This document shows, one piece after another, positions 47,015-56,932 of a stretch of DNA of 64,000 nucleotides (position 1 is the stretch's first letter; each line of letters starts with the position of its first letter). The DNA comes from Mariniflexile litorale. GTDB taxonomy: Bacteria; Bacteroidota; Bacteroidia; Flavobacteriales; Flavobacteriaceae. The notes below the pieces were generated by a model. The model was given only the letters and a program-made list of their open reading frames with translations, was not told where the DNA came from and made no database searches. Both the position numbers and the translations under genes were made by a program. Location: the NCBI RefSeq assembly GCF_031128465.2, contig NZ_CP155618.1, positions 3,524,501 through 3,588,500 of the forward strand. Direction: 5' to 3'.

Positions 47015-47575
47015 ATGAAGCTCTATATAAAAAATATGGTTTGTAACCGTTGTATAATGGTTGTAACCTCCGAGTTGGAAAAGTTAGGACTTATTTTGCT
47101 GTCTGTTCATTTAGGAGAGGTAGAAATTGCCCATCCCATTTCAGATATTCAGAAAAAAGAGATTGCCGAACATTTAAAATTGTTTGGGTTTGAATTGATT
47201 GATACTAAAAATAGTAGAACTATTGAGAAAATTAAAACCCTTATTATCGATTTAGTCCATCATAAAAACAATCAACTAGACACCAATCTTTCCGACTTTA
47301 TAGCAACCCATATGGTACAAGATTATAATGCATTAAGCAATCTGTTTTCAGAAGTAGCACATACCACCATTGAAAAATACTATATCCACCAAAAAATAGA
47401 AAGAGTAAAAGAGTTATTGGTGTATGATGAATTGTCTTTAAGTGAAATAGCATTTCAACTCAATTATAGCAGTGTCGCATATTTAAGTAATCAATTTAAA
47501 AAAGTAACAGGCTATTCTCCGACCCATTTTAAACAAATAAAAGAAACAAAACGAAAGCAAATAGATGAGCTTTAA
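47015..47575 (+). CDS. AraC-family regulator with N-terminal metal-binding (HMA-like) domain
   Basis: A 186-residue protein when started at the ATG at 47015; the longer frame from 46976 would include the -7 element TATCTTTG at 46980-46987, so it is unlikely. Residues 1-66 resemble a heavy-metal-associated domain, with NMVCNRC supplying a Cys10-x-x-Cys13 pair. The C-terminal 100 residues are the AraC double HTH (LSLSEIAFQLNYSSVAYLSNQFKKVTGYSPTHFKQ). It is upstream of and in line with the copper ATPase and multicopper oxidase, so it is probably a copper-sensing activator of them. Direct metal sensing is inferred from the Cys pair. Confidence 0.85.
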   Translation: MKLYIKNMVCNRCIMVVTSELEKLGLILLSVHLGEVEIAHPISDIQKKEIAEHLKLFGFELIDTKNSRTIEKIKTLIIDLVHHKNNQLDTNLSDFIATHMVQDYNALSNLFSEVAHTTIEKYYIHQKIERVKELLVYDELSLSEIAFQLNYSSVAYLSNQFKKVTGYSPTHFKQIKETKRKQIDEL

Positions 47576-47610
47576 AAGTTACAACTATTAGCCAAAATTC
47601 CGTAAATGAT

Positions 47611-47622
47611 TAAGATATCTTA
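47611..47622. promoter_or_regulatory. Perfect 12-bp palindrome upstream of copA, possible operator
   Basis: The palindrome taagatatctta lies 40 bases before the copA start codon, followed by the promoter-like phrase gatatttg (47628-47635). Its position suits a binding site for the AraC-type regulator encoded just upstream, but no second copy was seen. Confidence 0.35.
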
Positions 47623-47661
47623 CTTCGGATATTTGTAACATCTTAATTAATACTTAAAATA

Positions 47662-50151
47662 ATGAAACATTCATATCATATTCATGGCATGACCTGTAAT
47701 GGGTGCCGTGGTCACGTGGAAGACATTCTTTCACATGTCAAAGGCGTTTCAAAAGCCTCTGTAAATTTAGAAAATGCAGAAGCGACTATCGAAATGATAT
47801 CTCATATTCCTATAGAAACATTTCAAACTGCATTAAAAGCAGATGGAGGAAACTATAGCATCCACATGCACGGGGAAACGCATCATGTACATAAAAAAGA
47901 GGAAACTCAAAAAGGAACAGGAACGGGTACTTTTTACTGTCCCATGCATTGTGAAGGCGAGAAAACGTATGATAAAGCCGGCGATTGCCCTGTTTGTGGG
48001 ATGGATCTGGTAGAAGAAAAAAGCATGGCTTCTTCAAGTACACCATTTACGTGCCCCATGCATCCAGAAATTATTAAAGATGAACCCGGTTCTTGCCCTA
48101 TTTGCGGTATGGATTTGGTTCCATTAGAAGCTGATGTTTCAGAAGAAGATAAAACCTATAAAAAATTATTAAATAAGTTTTGGATAGCAATGGCTTTTAC
48201 GCTGCCCATATTTTTGATAGCGATGTCTGAAATGTTAAATAACAACCCTTTATATAATATTTTAGAGCAACAAACATGGAATTGGATTCAGTTTATATTA
48301 TCCATTCCCGTGGTGTTTTATGCGACATGGATGTTTTTTAAACGTGCTTGGAATTCGTTCAAAACCATGAATCTGAACATGTTTACGCTCATAGGTATTG
48401 GTTCAGGTATTGCATGGTTGTTTAGTGTATTTGCTATGTTGTTTCCAGAGGTGTTTCCAGAAAATTTCAAAACGCCCGAAGGTAATGTATTTGTATATTT
48501 TGAAGCAACTACCGTTATTCTCACCTTGGTGTTATTTGGTCAATTGTTAGAAGCAAGAGCGCACAGCCAGACTAGTGGTGCTATAAAAGCATTGTTGAAA
48601 TTAGTGCCTGCAACAGCCACCTTGGTTGTTAATGGAGAAGACCAAGTGATTGCCATTGATAAAATTAAACGGGGCGACTTATTGCGTGTTAAGCCTGGAG
48701 AGAAAATACCCGTAGACGGCTATATTGTTGAAGGAGGAAGTAATATAGACGAATCTATGATAACGGGTGAGCCCATTCCAGTAGATAAAGACGTTGATGA
48801 TAAAGTGAGTTCAGGAACTATGAATGGTACAAAATCATTTATTATGCAGGCGGAAAAAGTAGGTGCGGACACTTTACTTTCTCAAATTATTCAAATGGTG
48901 AACAATGCGAGCCGCACAAAAGCACCTATTCAAAAATTAGCAGATAGAGTTTCTAGATACTTTGTACCGATAGTTCTTATCGTTTCGGTAATAACATTCA
49001 TTGCTTGGGTTGTATTTGGACCAGAACCTGTATATGTGTTTGCTTTCGTGAATGCTATTGCAGTACTCATTATTGCCTGTCCATGTGCCTTGGGGTTGGC
49101 AACGCCTATGTCCGTAATGGTTGGTGTTGGTAGAGGTGCGCAAGCTGGTGTATTGATTAAAAATGCCGAGGCTTTAGAAAAAATGAATAAAGTGGATACG
49201 CTTATTGTAGATAAAACAGGTACCATCACCGAAGGTAAACCTTCTGTTGAAAAGGTTGTGGCTATAGATGATCTTGATGAAGCAATCTTAATTCAATACA
49301 TAACCTCACTAAATCAATACAGTGAACACCCTTTGGCAGAAGCTGTTGTAAATTATGGTAAATCAAAAAAGGTAACGATCATAAAAGCTAGCGACTTTGA
49401 AAACATTGCTGGTAAAGGTGTTATAGGTACAATTGAAGATAATAAAGTTGCTTTAGGAAATGGCAAACTGTTAGAGCAATTACATATTCCCATTTCAGAA
49501 AATTTAAAAAACAGTGTTATTGCGGAGCAGGAGCAAGGTAAAACCGTATCATACATTGCTGTAGATACTAAAGCGGTAGGTTACGTCACTATTTTTGATG
49601 CTATTAAGAAAACGAGTCAAAATGCTATTGAGGCATTGCAAAAAAACGGAGTAGATGTGATTATGTTAACGGGCGATAATAAAAATACAGCCCAAGCTGT
49701 TGCAAAGCAGTTAAATCTAAAACATTTTATAGCAGATTGTTTACCAGAAGATAAACTAAACCAAATAAAAGCCCTCCAGCTTCAAGGCAAAGTGGTTGCC
49801 ATGGCAGGTGATGGTATTAATGATGCCCCTGCTTTAGCACAATCAGATGTTGGTATCGCTATGGGAACAGGAACCGATGTGGCTATAGAAAGTGCCTCTA
49901 TTACTTTGGTGAAAGGTGATTTGAAAGGTATTGTTAAAGCTAAAAAACTAAGTCATAGTGTGGTTAAAAACATTAAACAGAACCTCTTTTTTGCTTTTGT
50001 TTACAATGTGATAGGCGTACCAGTGGCAGCGGGTGTTTTATATCCAGTTTTCGGCTTGTTACTTTCTCCTATGATTGCAGCATTAGCTATGAGTTTTAGC
50101 TCGGTTTCTGTTATAGCAAATGCTTTGCGATTAAGACGCATTAAAATTTAA
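47662..50151 (+). CDS. copA: Copper-translocating P1B-type ATPase
   Basis: An 829-residue ATPase. Residues 1-65 are an HMA domain with GMTCNGC. Two CPMH...CP(V/I)CGMDL metal-binding knuckles follow (about 93-115 and 131-152), then eight predicted transmembrane helices. The transport site is ACPCALG (Cys473-Pro-Cys475), the phosphorylated residue is Asp517 in DKTGTITEG, the nucleotide domain has the EHPLAEAV motif, and the hinge is [11 protein letters not shown]. This is the CPx type that exports Cu(+) from the cytosol. It forms an operon with the multicopper oxidase, which starts four bases after its stop. Confidence 0.96.
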   Translation: MKHSYHIHGMTCNGCRGHVEDILSHVKGVSKASVNLENAEATIEMISHIPIETFQTALKADGGNYSIHMHGETHHVHKKEETQKGTGTGTFYCPMHCEGEKTYDKAGDCPVCGMDLVEEKSMASSSTPFTCPMHPEIIKDEPGSCPICGMDLVPLEADVSEEDKTYKKLLNKFWIAMAFTLPIFLIAMSEMLNNNPLYNILEQQTWNWIQFILSIPVVFYATWMFFKRAWNSFKTMNLNMFTLIGIGSGIAWLFSVFAMLFPEVFPENFKTPEGNVFVYFEATTVILTLVLFGQLLEARAHSQTSGAIKALLKLVPATATLVVNGEDQVIAIDKIKRGDLLRVKPGEKIPVDGYIVEGGSNIDESMITGEPIPVDKDVDDKVSSGTMNGTKSFIMQAEKVGADTLLSQIIQMVNNASRTKAPIQKLADRVSRYFVPIVLIVSVITFIAWVVFGPEPVYVFAFVNAIAVLIIACPCALGLATPMSVMVGVGRGAQAGVLIKNAEALEKMNKVDTLIVDKTGTITEGKPSVEKVVAIDDLDEAILIQYITSLNQYSEHPLAEAVVNYGKSKKVTIIKASDFENIAGKGVIGTIEDNKVALGNGKLLEQLHIPISENLKNSVIAEQEQGKTVSYIAVDTKAVGYVTIFDAIKKTSQNAIEALQKNGVDVIMLTGDNKNTAQAVAKQLNLKHFIADCLPEDKLNQIKALQLQGKVVAMAGDGINDAPALAQSDVGIAMGTGTDVAIESASITLVKGDLKGIVKAKKLSHSVVKNIKQNLFFAFVYNVIGVPVAAGVLYPVFGLLLSPMIAALAMSFSSVSVIANALRLRRIKI

Positions 50152-50155
50152 TAAA

Positions 50156-52408
50156 ATGAGTACTCAAAACAAAATGGAAAAAAGAAATCTAACGTTAATA
50201 GTCACGATATTTTTTTCTGTGCTGTTAAGTTTTTCTCAAAACATAGTGCGTTACGATTTAACAGTTACGGATACGATTGTAAATTATTCAGGAAACGAAA
50301 AACGAGCCATTGCAGTAAATGGGCAAATACCCATGCCAACACTCACATTTACAGAAGGAGACATTGCTGAAATAGTAGTGCACAATAAGTTAAAAGAAGG
50401 CACATCATTGCATTGGCACGGTGTTTATTTGCCAAATAAAGAAGATGGGGTACCTTATTTAACCCAAATGCCAATAGCTCCTAATGAGACCTTTACTTAT
50501 AGGTTTCCCATTATTCAAAGTGGCACGCATTGGTACCATAGCCATAGTGGGTTACAAGAGCAAATTGGTATGTATGGTTCATTGGTTTTGTTGAAAAAAA
50601 AAGACGATCCCACCTTTAGAAAAGGTATTGATGATTTACCGGCAGTTCCTGTTATTTTAAGTGAGTGGACAGATATTAAGCCCGAAAATGTACACCGCAT
50701 GTTACACAATGCCAACGATTGGTCCGCTATAAAAAAAGGAACAACTCAAAGCTATTCTGAAGCTATAAAAGCAGGTCATTTTAAAACCAAACTAGGTAAT
50801 GAGTGGAAGCGTATGTTGGCTATGGATGTAAGTGATGTGTATTATGACACATTCTTAATTAACGGAACAAATAAAAGTCAGTTATCCCAGTTCAAAGCAG
50901 GTGACAAGGTGCGTTTGCGAGTTTCGAATGGTGGTGCTTCTTCATATTTTTGGTTAAGGTATGCTGGTGGAAAAATGACGGTGGTGGCGAATGATGGAAA
51001 TGACGTTGAACCCGTAGAAGTAGATAGATTAATTATAGGCGTTTCAGAAACTTACGATGTAGTTGTTTCTATTCCGAATGCCAATACAGCGTATGAATTT
51101 TTAGCAACTCCAGAAGATCGAACCAAGTCAGCATCCCTATATTTAGGAAATGGCAACATTCAGCTTAAAAATAGAATGCCTAAGCTAAAATATTTTGAAG
51201 GTATGAAGATGATGAATGCTATGATGAATATGGATGGTTCTATGGACGATATGGGTATGAAAATGTCCTTTCAAAAAATGGATATGAATGCCATTATGTA
51301 TCCTGAAATTACAGGAGCAGCTACTATGGATATGGATGGTATGAAAATGGATACTAATATGGATCATTCCAAACACGGCATGAAAGCTACCCAGGACTTA
51401 GTGACTCTAAATTATGGCATGTTAAAAGCACCACATCCAACCACTTTACCAAAAGATGCACCAGTGCGAGAATTGCATTTTGAATTAACAGGAAACATGA
51501 ACCGCTATGTGTGGAGTATGGACAATAAAGTGCTTTCTGAAACCGATAAAATATTAATAAAAAAAGGCGAAAATGTTCGAATAACATTATATAACAATTC
51601 CATGATGCGCCACCCCATGCACTTACATGGTCACGATTTTAGAGTGTTGAATGGACAAGGAGAATTTGCGCCATTAAAGAACGTTTTGGATATTATGCCC
51701 ATGGAAACCGATGTTATAGAATTTAATGCCAATGCAGAAGGTGATTGGTTTTTTCATTGTCATATTCTATATCACATGATGGCAGGTATGAATCGGGTGT
51801 TTTCTTACGATGAACAAGCACCCAATCCTAATTTGCCTGATAAAAAATGGGCTTATAAAAAATTACAAAATGAAAGCAATCAATTTCATTTTATGGCCGT
51901 AAATGATTTTGCTAGCAACGGTAATGATGGGATGTTTATGGTACAAAATGCCCGTTGGAGTATAGGTACTGAATGGCGTTTAGGTTATCATGATGCACAT
52001 GGTTATGAAACGGAAACCCATATTGGTCGCTATATCGGCAAAAATCAATGGTTTATGCCTTTTGTAGGTTTCGACTGGCGCTATAGAAAACAACACGGCA
52101 TCATTGAAAAAAATATATTCGGACAAGCAAATACAAAAGATGAAAGAGCCGTTTTTAGCTTGGGAGCAGATTACACCTTGCCTATGCTTATCACTATCCA
52201 AGGAGAAGTATTTACAGATGGAAATGTACGTTTTCAATTAATGCGCGAAGATGTTCCTATTTCACCCCGATTACGATGGGCATTTATGTTAAATACGGAT
52301 AAGGAATACATGACAGGTTTTAAGTATATAGTAACACGCCATTTAGGAATTACTACTCATTATGATAGTGATATGGGTATGGGTTTTGGTGCCGCTTTAA
52401 ACTATTAA
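50156..52408 (+). CDS. Multicopper oxidase fused to a CopB-like outer-membrane domain
   Basis: A 750-residue exported protein (signal peptide ending SFSQN; MEKRN at 50174 is an alternative start). Copper ligands of the three cupredoxin domains are complete: HWHGVYLP, HWYHSHSG, HPMHLHGHDF and HCHILYHMMAGM. A Met/Asp-rich loop (about 350-420) is typical of copper-detoxifying oxidases. From about residue 577 to the end a further 170 residues form aromatic beta-strands (RWSIGTEWRLGYHDAHGYE, FGAALNY) resembling the copper-resistance protein B barrel. The fusion would couple periplasmic Cu(I) oxidation to the outer membrane. Translationally close to copA. Confidence 0.9.
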   Translation: MSTQNKMEKRNLTLIVTIFFSVLLSFSQNIVRYDLTVTDTIVNYSGNEKRAIAVNGQIPMPTLTFTEGDIAEIVVHNKLKEGTSLHWHGVYLPNKEDGVPYLTQMPIAPNETFTYRFPIIQSGTHWYHSHSGLQEQIGMYGSLVLLKKKDDPTFRKGIDDLPAVPVILSEWTDIKPENVHRMLHNANDWSAIKKGTTQSYSEAIKAGHFKTKLGNEWKRMLAMDVSDVYYDTFLINGTNKSQLSQFKAGDKVRLRVSNGGASSYFWLRYAGGKMTVVANDGNDVEPVEVDRLIIGVSETYDVVVSIPNANTAYEFLATPEDRTKSASLYLGNGNIQLKNRMPKLKYFEGMKMMNAMMNMDGSMDDMGMKMSFQKMDMNAIMYPEITGAATMDMDGMKMDTNMDHSKHGMKATQDLVTLNYGMLKAPHPTTLPKDAPVRELHFELTGNMNRYVWSMDNKVLSETDKILIKKGENVRITLYNNSMMRHPMHLHGHDFRVLNGQGEFAPLKNVLDIMPMETDVIEFNANAEGDWFFHCHILYHMMAGMNRVFSYDEQAPNPNLPDKKWAYKKLQNESNQFHFMAVNDFASNGNDGMFMVQNARWSIGTEWRLGYHDAHGYETETHIGRYIGKNQWFMPFVGFDWRYRKQHGIIEKNIFGQANTKDERAVFSLGADYTLPMLITIQGEVFTDGNVRFQLMREDVPISPRLRWAFMLNTDKEYMTGFKYIVTRHLGITTHYDSDMGMGFGAALNY

Positions 52409-52458
52409 TTTCTAAAAATAATTATTAGTAAATTCATTCGTTTTAAAATGGACTCTAC

Positions 52459-53022
52459 TCAGAATTTTTCTAAAATATTTAAAACGTCTTTTTTATAACT
52501 TCTACTAATGGGGAGCGATTTGTTATTGATTGTGATTTCTTCGTGCGTAAAAGACGTAATATTAGCTATAGATAGAATATAAGATCGATGTATTCTAATA
52601 AACTGTTCTTTTGGTAGTTTTGCTTCAATAGCACTTATGGCCTCTCTTGTTGTAATGGTTTCATTAGCTAAGTGAATTTTTATATAATCACTATAACTTT
52701 CAATATAAATAATAGCATTAAAGTCTATTTTAATCATACGTCTGTCTGAACGAACAAACATAAAATCGTTATTACTGCTTTCTTCGGTAATAGGGTTCTT
52801 GTTATCACAATAAGCATCAAAATAATTAGTAATGGCTTTAAGTAAACGATCAAACGAAATAGGTTTTAATAAATAATCTACAGCCTGAAGTTCAAAACCT
52901 TCAACAGCATAATCACGATAAGCAGTGGTGAAAATGATTTTAATGTCTTTGTTTATAGACTTAGCAAACGAAATTCCAGATGGGCAATTTAAAATATCTG
53001 TAAGTAAATAAATTGTACCTAT
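52459..53022 (-). pseudogene. LytTR response regulator lacking the receiver N-terminus
   Basis: The minus-strand frame is open from just after a TAA at 53023-53025 to the stop at 52459. It reads the second half of a receiver domain (TDILNCPSGISFAKS, IIFTTAYRDYAVEGFELQAVDYLLKP, with the phosphate-site Asp, the Thr and the Lys-Pro of the family). An intact LytTR DNA-binding domain follows (FVRSDRRMIKIDFNAIIYIESYSDYIKIH). The first 45-50 residues of the receiver and any start codon are absent. The usual partner histidine kinase is not nearby. A protein started at the internal Met (52761) would be a bare DNA-binding domain. Confidence 0.7.
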
Positions 53023-53144
53023 TTAAAATTATATTAAAACCCCTATTCATTTATTTGAAAAGGGATTTTTTCATTTTTATTGATTTGAATTATTATTAAA
53101 AAAGTAAATTAGCTATTCAATTATTCAAAAACGAACTCAACCAC

Positions 53145-54434
53145 ATGAAAAAGTTATTTGTTATTCTTCTTTCTACGCTTTTATTTACTTCTTGTTTTAA
53201 GGAACAAAAGACTTCACAACCACAAACATCACCAGAAGTTTCTGCTAGTAGTGTGGGCATGTCGGAAACGAGGTTAAGTCGCATTGATTCTATGTTAACA
53301 CAAGCGATTAAGGATAATAATATACCAGGTGCCGTTGCTTTAATAGCTAGACATGGTAAAATTGTTTACCATAAAGCTTTTGGAATGGCAAATAATAGCG
53401 CGCAAGAAGCGCTGCAATTAGATCATATTTTTAGAATTGCATCACAATCTAAAGCCATCACATCTACTGCGGTTATGATGCTTTGGGAAGAAGGTAAGTT
53501 TCAATTAGACGATCCTATTTCTAAATACATTCCAGAATTTGAAAATGCTCAATTACTAGAAAACTTTAACCCCAAAGACTCTTCATATACTACAAAACCA
53601 GCCGATAATAATATAACTATTAGACATTTAATAACACATACTTCTGGTATTGGTTATGGAAAAATAGATAGCGACCCAACATTCAAAAAAATATATGCCA
53701 AAGCAGGTATTGTAGATTTATTTACTACTGAGGATATTAGTATTGCCGATAATATTAAAAAATTAGCCAAATTACCTTTACACCATAACCCAGGTGAAAA
53801 ATTTACATATAGCGAAGGTTTAGATGTGTTAGGTTATTTTGTTGAGGTAGTTTCGAAAATGCCTTTTGATGAATTTCTAAGAACCCGAATTTTTGAACCG
53901 TTGGGCATGAACGATACTCAGTTTTATCTTCCAGAATCTAAATACGATAGGTTAGTAACTGTGCAAACAAAAGAAGAAGATAAATGGATAAATTACCCCG
54001 TAACTTTTTACGATACTAACTACCCAAAAACAGGTGCTAAACGTTTTTTCTCGGGAGGTGCTGGACTTTCAAGTACTGCTAAAGACTATGCAACCTTTCT
54101 GCAAATGTATTTAAACCAAGGAGAACTTAATGGTGTTAGACTTTTAAGTAGAACTACTGTAGAAACGATTTTAACAGACCAAATAAAGTACATATCTCCT
54201 GATATTAAAAGAGCTCATGGATTAGCTTTTGGACTTGTTGATACTAAAAAACACCACTTAGGAGGTAGCGGTAGTGAAGGGACTTTTGAGTGGGGTGGTT
54301 ATTTTAATACCCAATATTTTGCCGATCCCAAAGAGGAAATTGTAGGCATCCTTTTAAAACAAACTCAAAGTATAAGTGGTGACGATACTGCATGGAAATT
54401 TAAAGTTTTAGTAAATGCTGCTATTGCTGATTAG
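53145..54434 (+). CDS. Serine hydrolase of the beta-lactamase/penicillin-binding family, lipoprotein
   Basis: A 429-residue protein with a lipobox (LLFTSC, Cys17). The catalytic SxxK motif is Ser100-Gln-Ser-Lys103 in RIASQSKAITSTA. YSE in KFTYSEGLDVL is the counterpart of YxN. A HxG-like third element falls near HHLGGSGSEGTF. The family comprises esterases, D-Ala-peptidases and class C beta-lactamases, and sequence alone does not separate them; a resistance role is not implied. It is a single gene with an AT-rich promoter region. Confidence 0.85.
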   Translation: MKKLFVILLSTLLFTSCFKEQKTSQPQTSPEVSASSVGMSETRLSRIDSMLTQAIKDNNIPGAVALIARHGKIVYHKAFGMANNSAQEALQLDHIFRIASQSKAITSTAVMMLWEEGKFQLDDPISKYIPEFENAQLLENFNPKDSSYTTKPADNNITIRHLITHTSGIGYGKIDSDPTFKKIYAKAGIVDLFTTEDISIADNIKKLAKLPLHHNPGEKFTYSEGLDVLGYFVEVVSKMPFDEFLRTRIFEPLGMNDTQFYLPESKYDRLVTVQTKEEDKWINYPVTFYDTNYPKTGAKRFFSGGAGLSSTAKDYATFLQMYLNQGELNGVRLLSRTTVETILTDQIKYISPDIKRAHGLAFGLVDTKKHHLGGSGSEGTFEWGGYFNTQYFADPKEEIVGILLKQTQSISGDDTAWKFKVLVNAAIAD

Positions 54435-54574
54435 TTAGAAAGATATTTCCATCTTCATCATTTAATGAAATTTTAATTAATAAAGATTCAGATGAGTATT
54501 TAAATCAAATTAAAGAACAAAATGTTGCTGATTTCTAGTTAATGAAACTAGCATTTTTTGTTAAGCTAATCATA

Positions 54575-55924
54575 CTATTTTTTATTCCGTTTATTATAAT
54601 TCTTGTCACCTCTAGTTTTAGGCTTTTTATATTTAGCAGCAATCTTAAATTTATACGAACCGCCTAAATTTTCTTTGGAGTTTTTTTCAGATTTCTCATG
54701 AAAAGCAGGTCCTGGCGCATCTTCATCTTTGCGTTTTATTGGGTTGTAATGCTCTCTAATTTGAGGGCGTTCTTCATCAATAAGTTCAGTAGACACTTCC
54801 ACGTTTTCAGGGAAATCTTCTAAAGAAATACGCATATTCATTAAGTCCTCAATATTGCTAACCGCTTCTTGTTCGCTTTCCGTAGAAAGAAGAATGGCTG
54901 TCCCTTCTCTTTCAGCTCTACCAGTTCTCCCAATGCGGTGCATGTAGTTTTCTGGGTATTCGGGGGTGTCGAAATTGATCACATGACTTACGTTATCAAT
55001 ATCCAGACCACGAGCCATCACATCGGTAGCTACCAATATGCGGTTCTCTCCCTTTCTAAATTGTTCGATACTACGTAAACGATAGTTTTGTGTTTTGTTA
55101 GAGTGTATCACACATAATTCGTCATGAAATAACTCGTCTAATTTTTCAAATAAACGGTCTGCCATTTTTTTGTGAGACACGAATATTAAAACTTTATTAA
55201 AGGTTTCTATTTCTATTAGTAAGTGTTTAAGTAGATTTACTTTTGTATAGAAATTAGAAGCTTGGTAACGCGATTGTTTTATGTTTTCAAGAGGTGTGCC
55301 CGAAATAGCGATAGAAACACGCTCTGGGCTTTTAAAGAAATCGTTAATTAATATGTCGACATCTTCCGTCATAGTTGCCGAAAACATGATGTTTTGGCGT
55401 TTTTCTGGCAATAAATCGAAAATATTAATAAGTTGGTGTCTAAACCCTAAATCGAGCATAACATCAACTTCATCAATCACCAATTTTTGTATTGATTTTA
55501 ATTGTAGCACGCGGCTTAAGCCTAAATCATACAACCTACCTGGGGTAGCCACCAATATATCGACACCTTTGGCAATGGCTTGTTTTTGAGTGTTGATGTT
55601 GGTGCCACCATATACACCTAACACACGAGTATTCATGTACTTTGTGAGATTTTCAATATCGTTTACCACTTGCACTACGAGTTCGCGCGTTGGTACTAAA
55701 ACTAAAATACGTGGACTTTCTTGCGTTGAAAATTTTAAATGTTTTAAAATAGGCAACATATAAGCAAAGGTTTTACCTGTACCTGTTTGTGCGATACCCA
55801 CAATGTCGGTACCAGAACAAACCACATTAAAAGCCTCGGCTTGTATGGGTGTTGGTGTGCTAAACCCTAAATCGTTTAAGGCGTTGTATAAAGGGGTGTT
55901 TAAATTTAAATCTTCGAAAGTCAC
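54575..55924 (-). CDS. DEAD-box RNA helicase
   Basis: A 449-residue helicase with all core motifs: Q motif TPTPIQAEAF, motif I AQTGTGKT, PTRELVVQV, motif III SATM, motif IV-V FVSHKK and ATDVMARGLDID, and motif VI HRIGRTGR. Motif II reads DEVD, as in some DbpA/RhlE relatives, in place of DEAD. The C-terminal 70 residues are basic (NYNKRNKK), suited to RNA contact. It probably remodels RNA in ribosome assembly or cold adaptation. A TTG-N22-TAACTTTG promoter lies at 55943-55975 on the minus strand. Confidence 0.93.
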   Translation of the reverse strand: MTFEDLNLNTPLYNALNDLGFSTPTPIQAEAFNVVCSGTDIVGIAQTGTGKTFAYMLPILKHLKFSTQESPRILVLVPTRELVVQVVNDIENLTKYMNTRVLGVYGGTNINTQKQAIAKGVDILVATPGRLYDLGLSRVLQLKSIQKLVIDEVDVMLDLGFRHQLINIFDLLPEKRQNIMFSATMTEDVDILINDFFKSPERVSIAISGTPLENIKQSRYQASNFYTKVNLLKHLLIEIETFNKVLIFVSHKKMADRLFEKLDELFHDELCVIHSNKTQNYRLRSIEQFRKGENRILVATDVMARGLDIDNVSHVINFDTPEYPENYMHRIGRTGRAEREGTAILLSTESEQEAVSNIEDLMNMRISLEDFPENVEVSTELIDEERPQIREHYNPIKRKDEDAPGPAFHEKSEKNSKENLGGSYKFKIAAKYKKPKTRGDKNYNKRNKK

Positions 55925-55942
55925 AGTGTGCTATTTAGCTGG

Positions 55943-55975
55943 CAAAGTTACGGTTATTATTCAATATTAAACCAA
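55943..55975 (-). promoter_or_regulatory. Promoter of the DEAD-box helicase gene
   Basis: TAACTTTG (complement of 55943-55950) is a perfect -7 element; a TTG (complement of 55973-55975) lies 22 bases upstream. Transcription would start near 55937, about a dozen bases before the start codon. It overlaps the 3' end of the neighbouring epimerase gene. Confidence 0.5.
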
Positions 55976-56854
55976 ACTGTTATGTATTTCAATGGTATAA
56001 CGGGCTTTAAAACTATTGCCAGCACTTAGTTTTAATACGCCTTCTTTGGTTTTAAAATCCTGATTAGTAGTCTCTTTATCAGCAATTCCCAACCAAGGCT
56101 CTATACAAACATAATCGCCTGCTGGTTTTGCCCAAATACCTAAATACGTAAAGTCTTTATACCTAACGGAGAGTATTTCGCCATGTATTTTGCTTTTTAA
56201 AGCCACTTTTTTAGATTTTAAATCTTTGAAAATAAGCGCATCTGCGTTAAACAAATCATGTGTTAAGGCTAGTTTGTTGGAATTATTAAAAAAAGGTTTG
56301 GTATCGCCAGAGATAAGCCCGTTTGTCATATTAATAAGATGGGTTTTTGAAGTTTCGGCATGTTCAAATTCTAAAAAATAGTCTTCATACGTTTCATTTT
56401 CAAAAACAGGACATTTAAAAGCAGGATGACCACCAACAGAAAAGTACATGGTTTTATCATCTATATTTTTAATGGTGTGAAGGACTTCAATACTATTATT
56501 AATGAGTTTGTAAGTTATATAAAACTCAAATTTAAAAGGATATATTTTTAAAGTATTTTCACTATATGATAGTTTGAAGGTTAAGCTATTTGGCGTTTGT
56601 TCGTGCAAAACAACCGCGCTGTTATTCCTAACGATGCCATGTTTTGGTAGTTTATATTCTTGACTTTCAAAAATATAAGTATCGTCTTTTAAAGCACCAA
56701 TAATTGGGAATAGGTTAGGAGCAAAACTCCCCCAAACGGAGGGGTCAGCATCCCACATAAAATCGGTGTTGGTTTTTACCGAAGTTATTTTACACAATTC
56801 GGCACCTATGGTATTTACCGCTATTTTAAGTTGACTGTTTTCTAGAGTGTGCAT
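55967..56854 (-). CDS. Aldose 1-epimerase-family protein (galactose mutarotase superfamily, YeaD/DUF4432-like)
   Basis: A 295-residue beta-sandwich protein with SVGGHPAFKCPVF near residue 140, carrying the His of the family, and CIEPWLGIADKETTNQDF near 255, carrying the Glu. It starts MHTLENSQLKIAVNTIGAELCKI, typical for the cytosolic LACX-type branch. It acts on an unknown sugar. It is divergent from the pabB-like gene. It is only a distant relative of the epimerase-like gene at 3638-4534. Confidence 0.82.
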   Translation of the reverse strand: MHTLENSQLKIAVNTIGAELCKITSVKTNTDFMWDADPSVWGSFAPNLFPIIGALKDDTYIFESQEYKLPKHGIVRNNSAVVLHEQTPNSLTFKLSYSENTLKIYPFKFEFYITYKLINNSIEVLHTIKNIDDKTMYFSVGGHPAFKCPVFENETYEDYFLEFEHAETSKTHLINMTNGLISGDTKPFFNNSNKLALTHDLFNADALIFKDLKSKKVALKSKIHGEILSVRYKDFTYLGIWAKPAGDYVCIEPWLGIADKETTNQDFKTKEGVLKLSAGNSFKARYTIEIHNSLV

Positions 56855-56932
56855 AAGAAGTATTTTAAACTAAAGTACAAAACTTGCAAATTTTTAAGGA
56901 ATCTAACTAACTTTACAGCTTAAATTTTAGAA

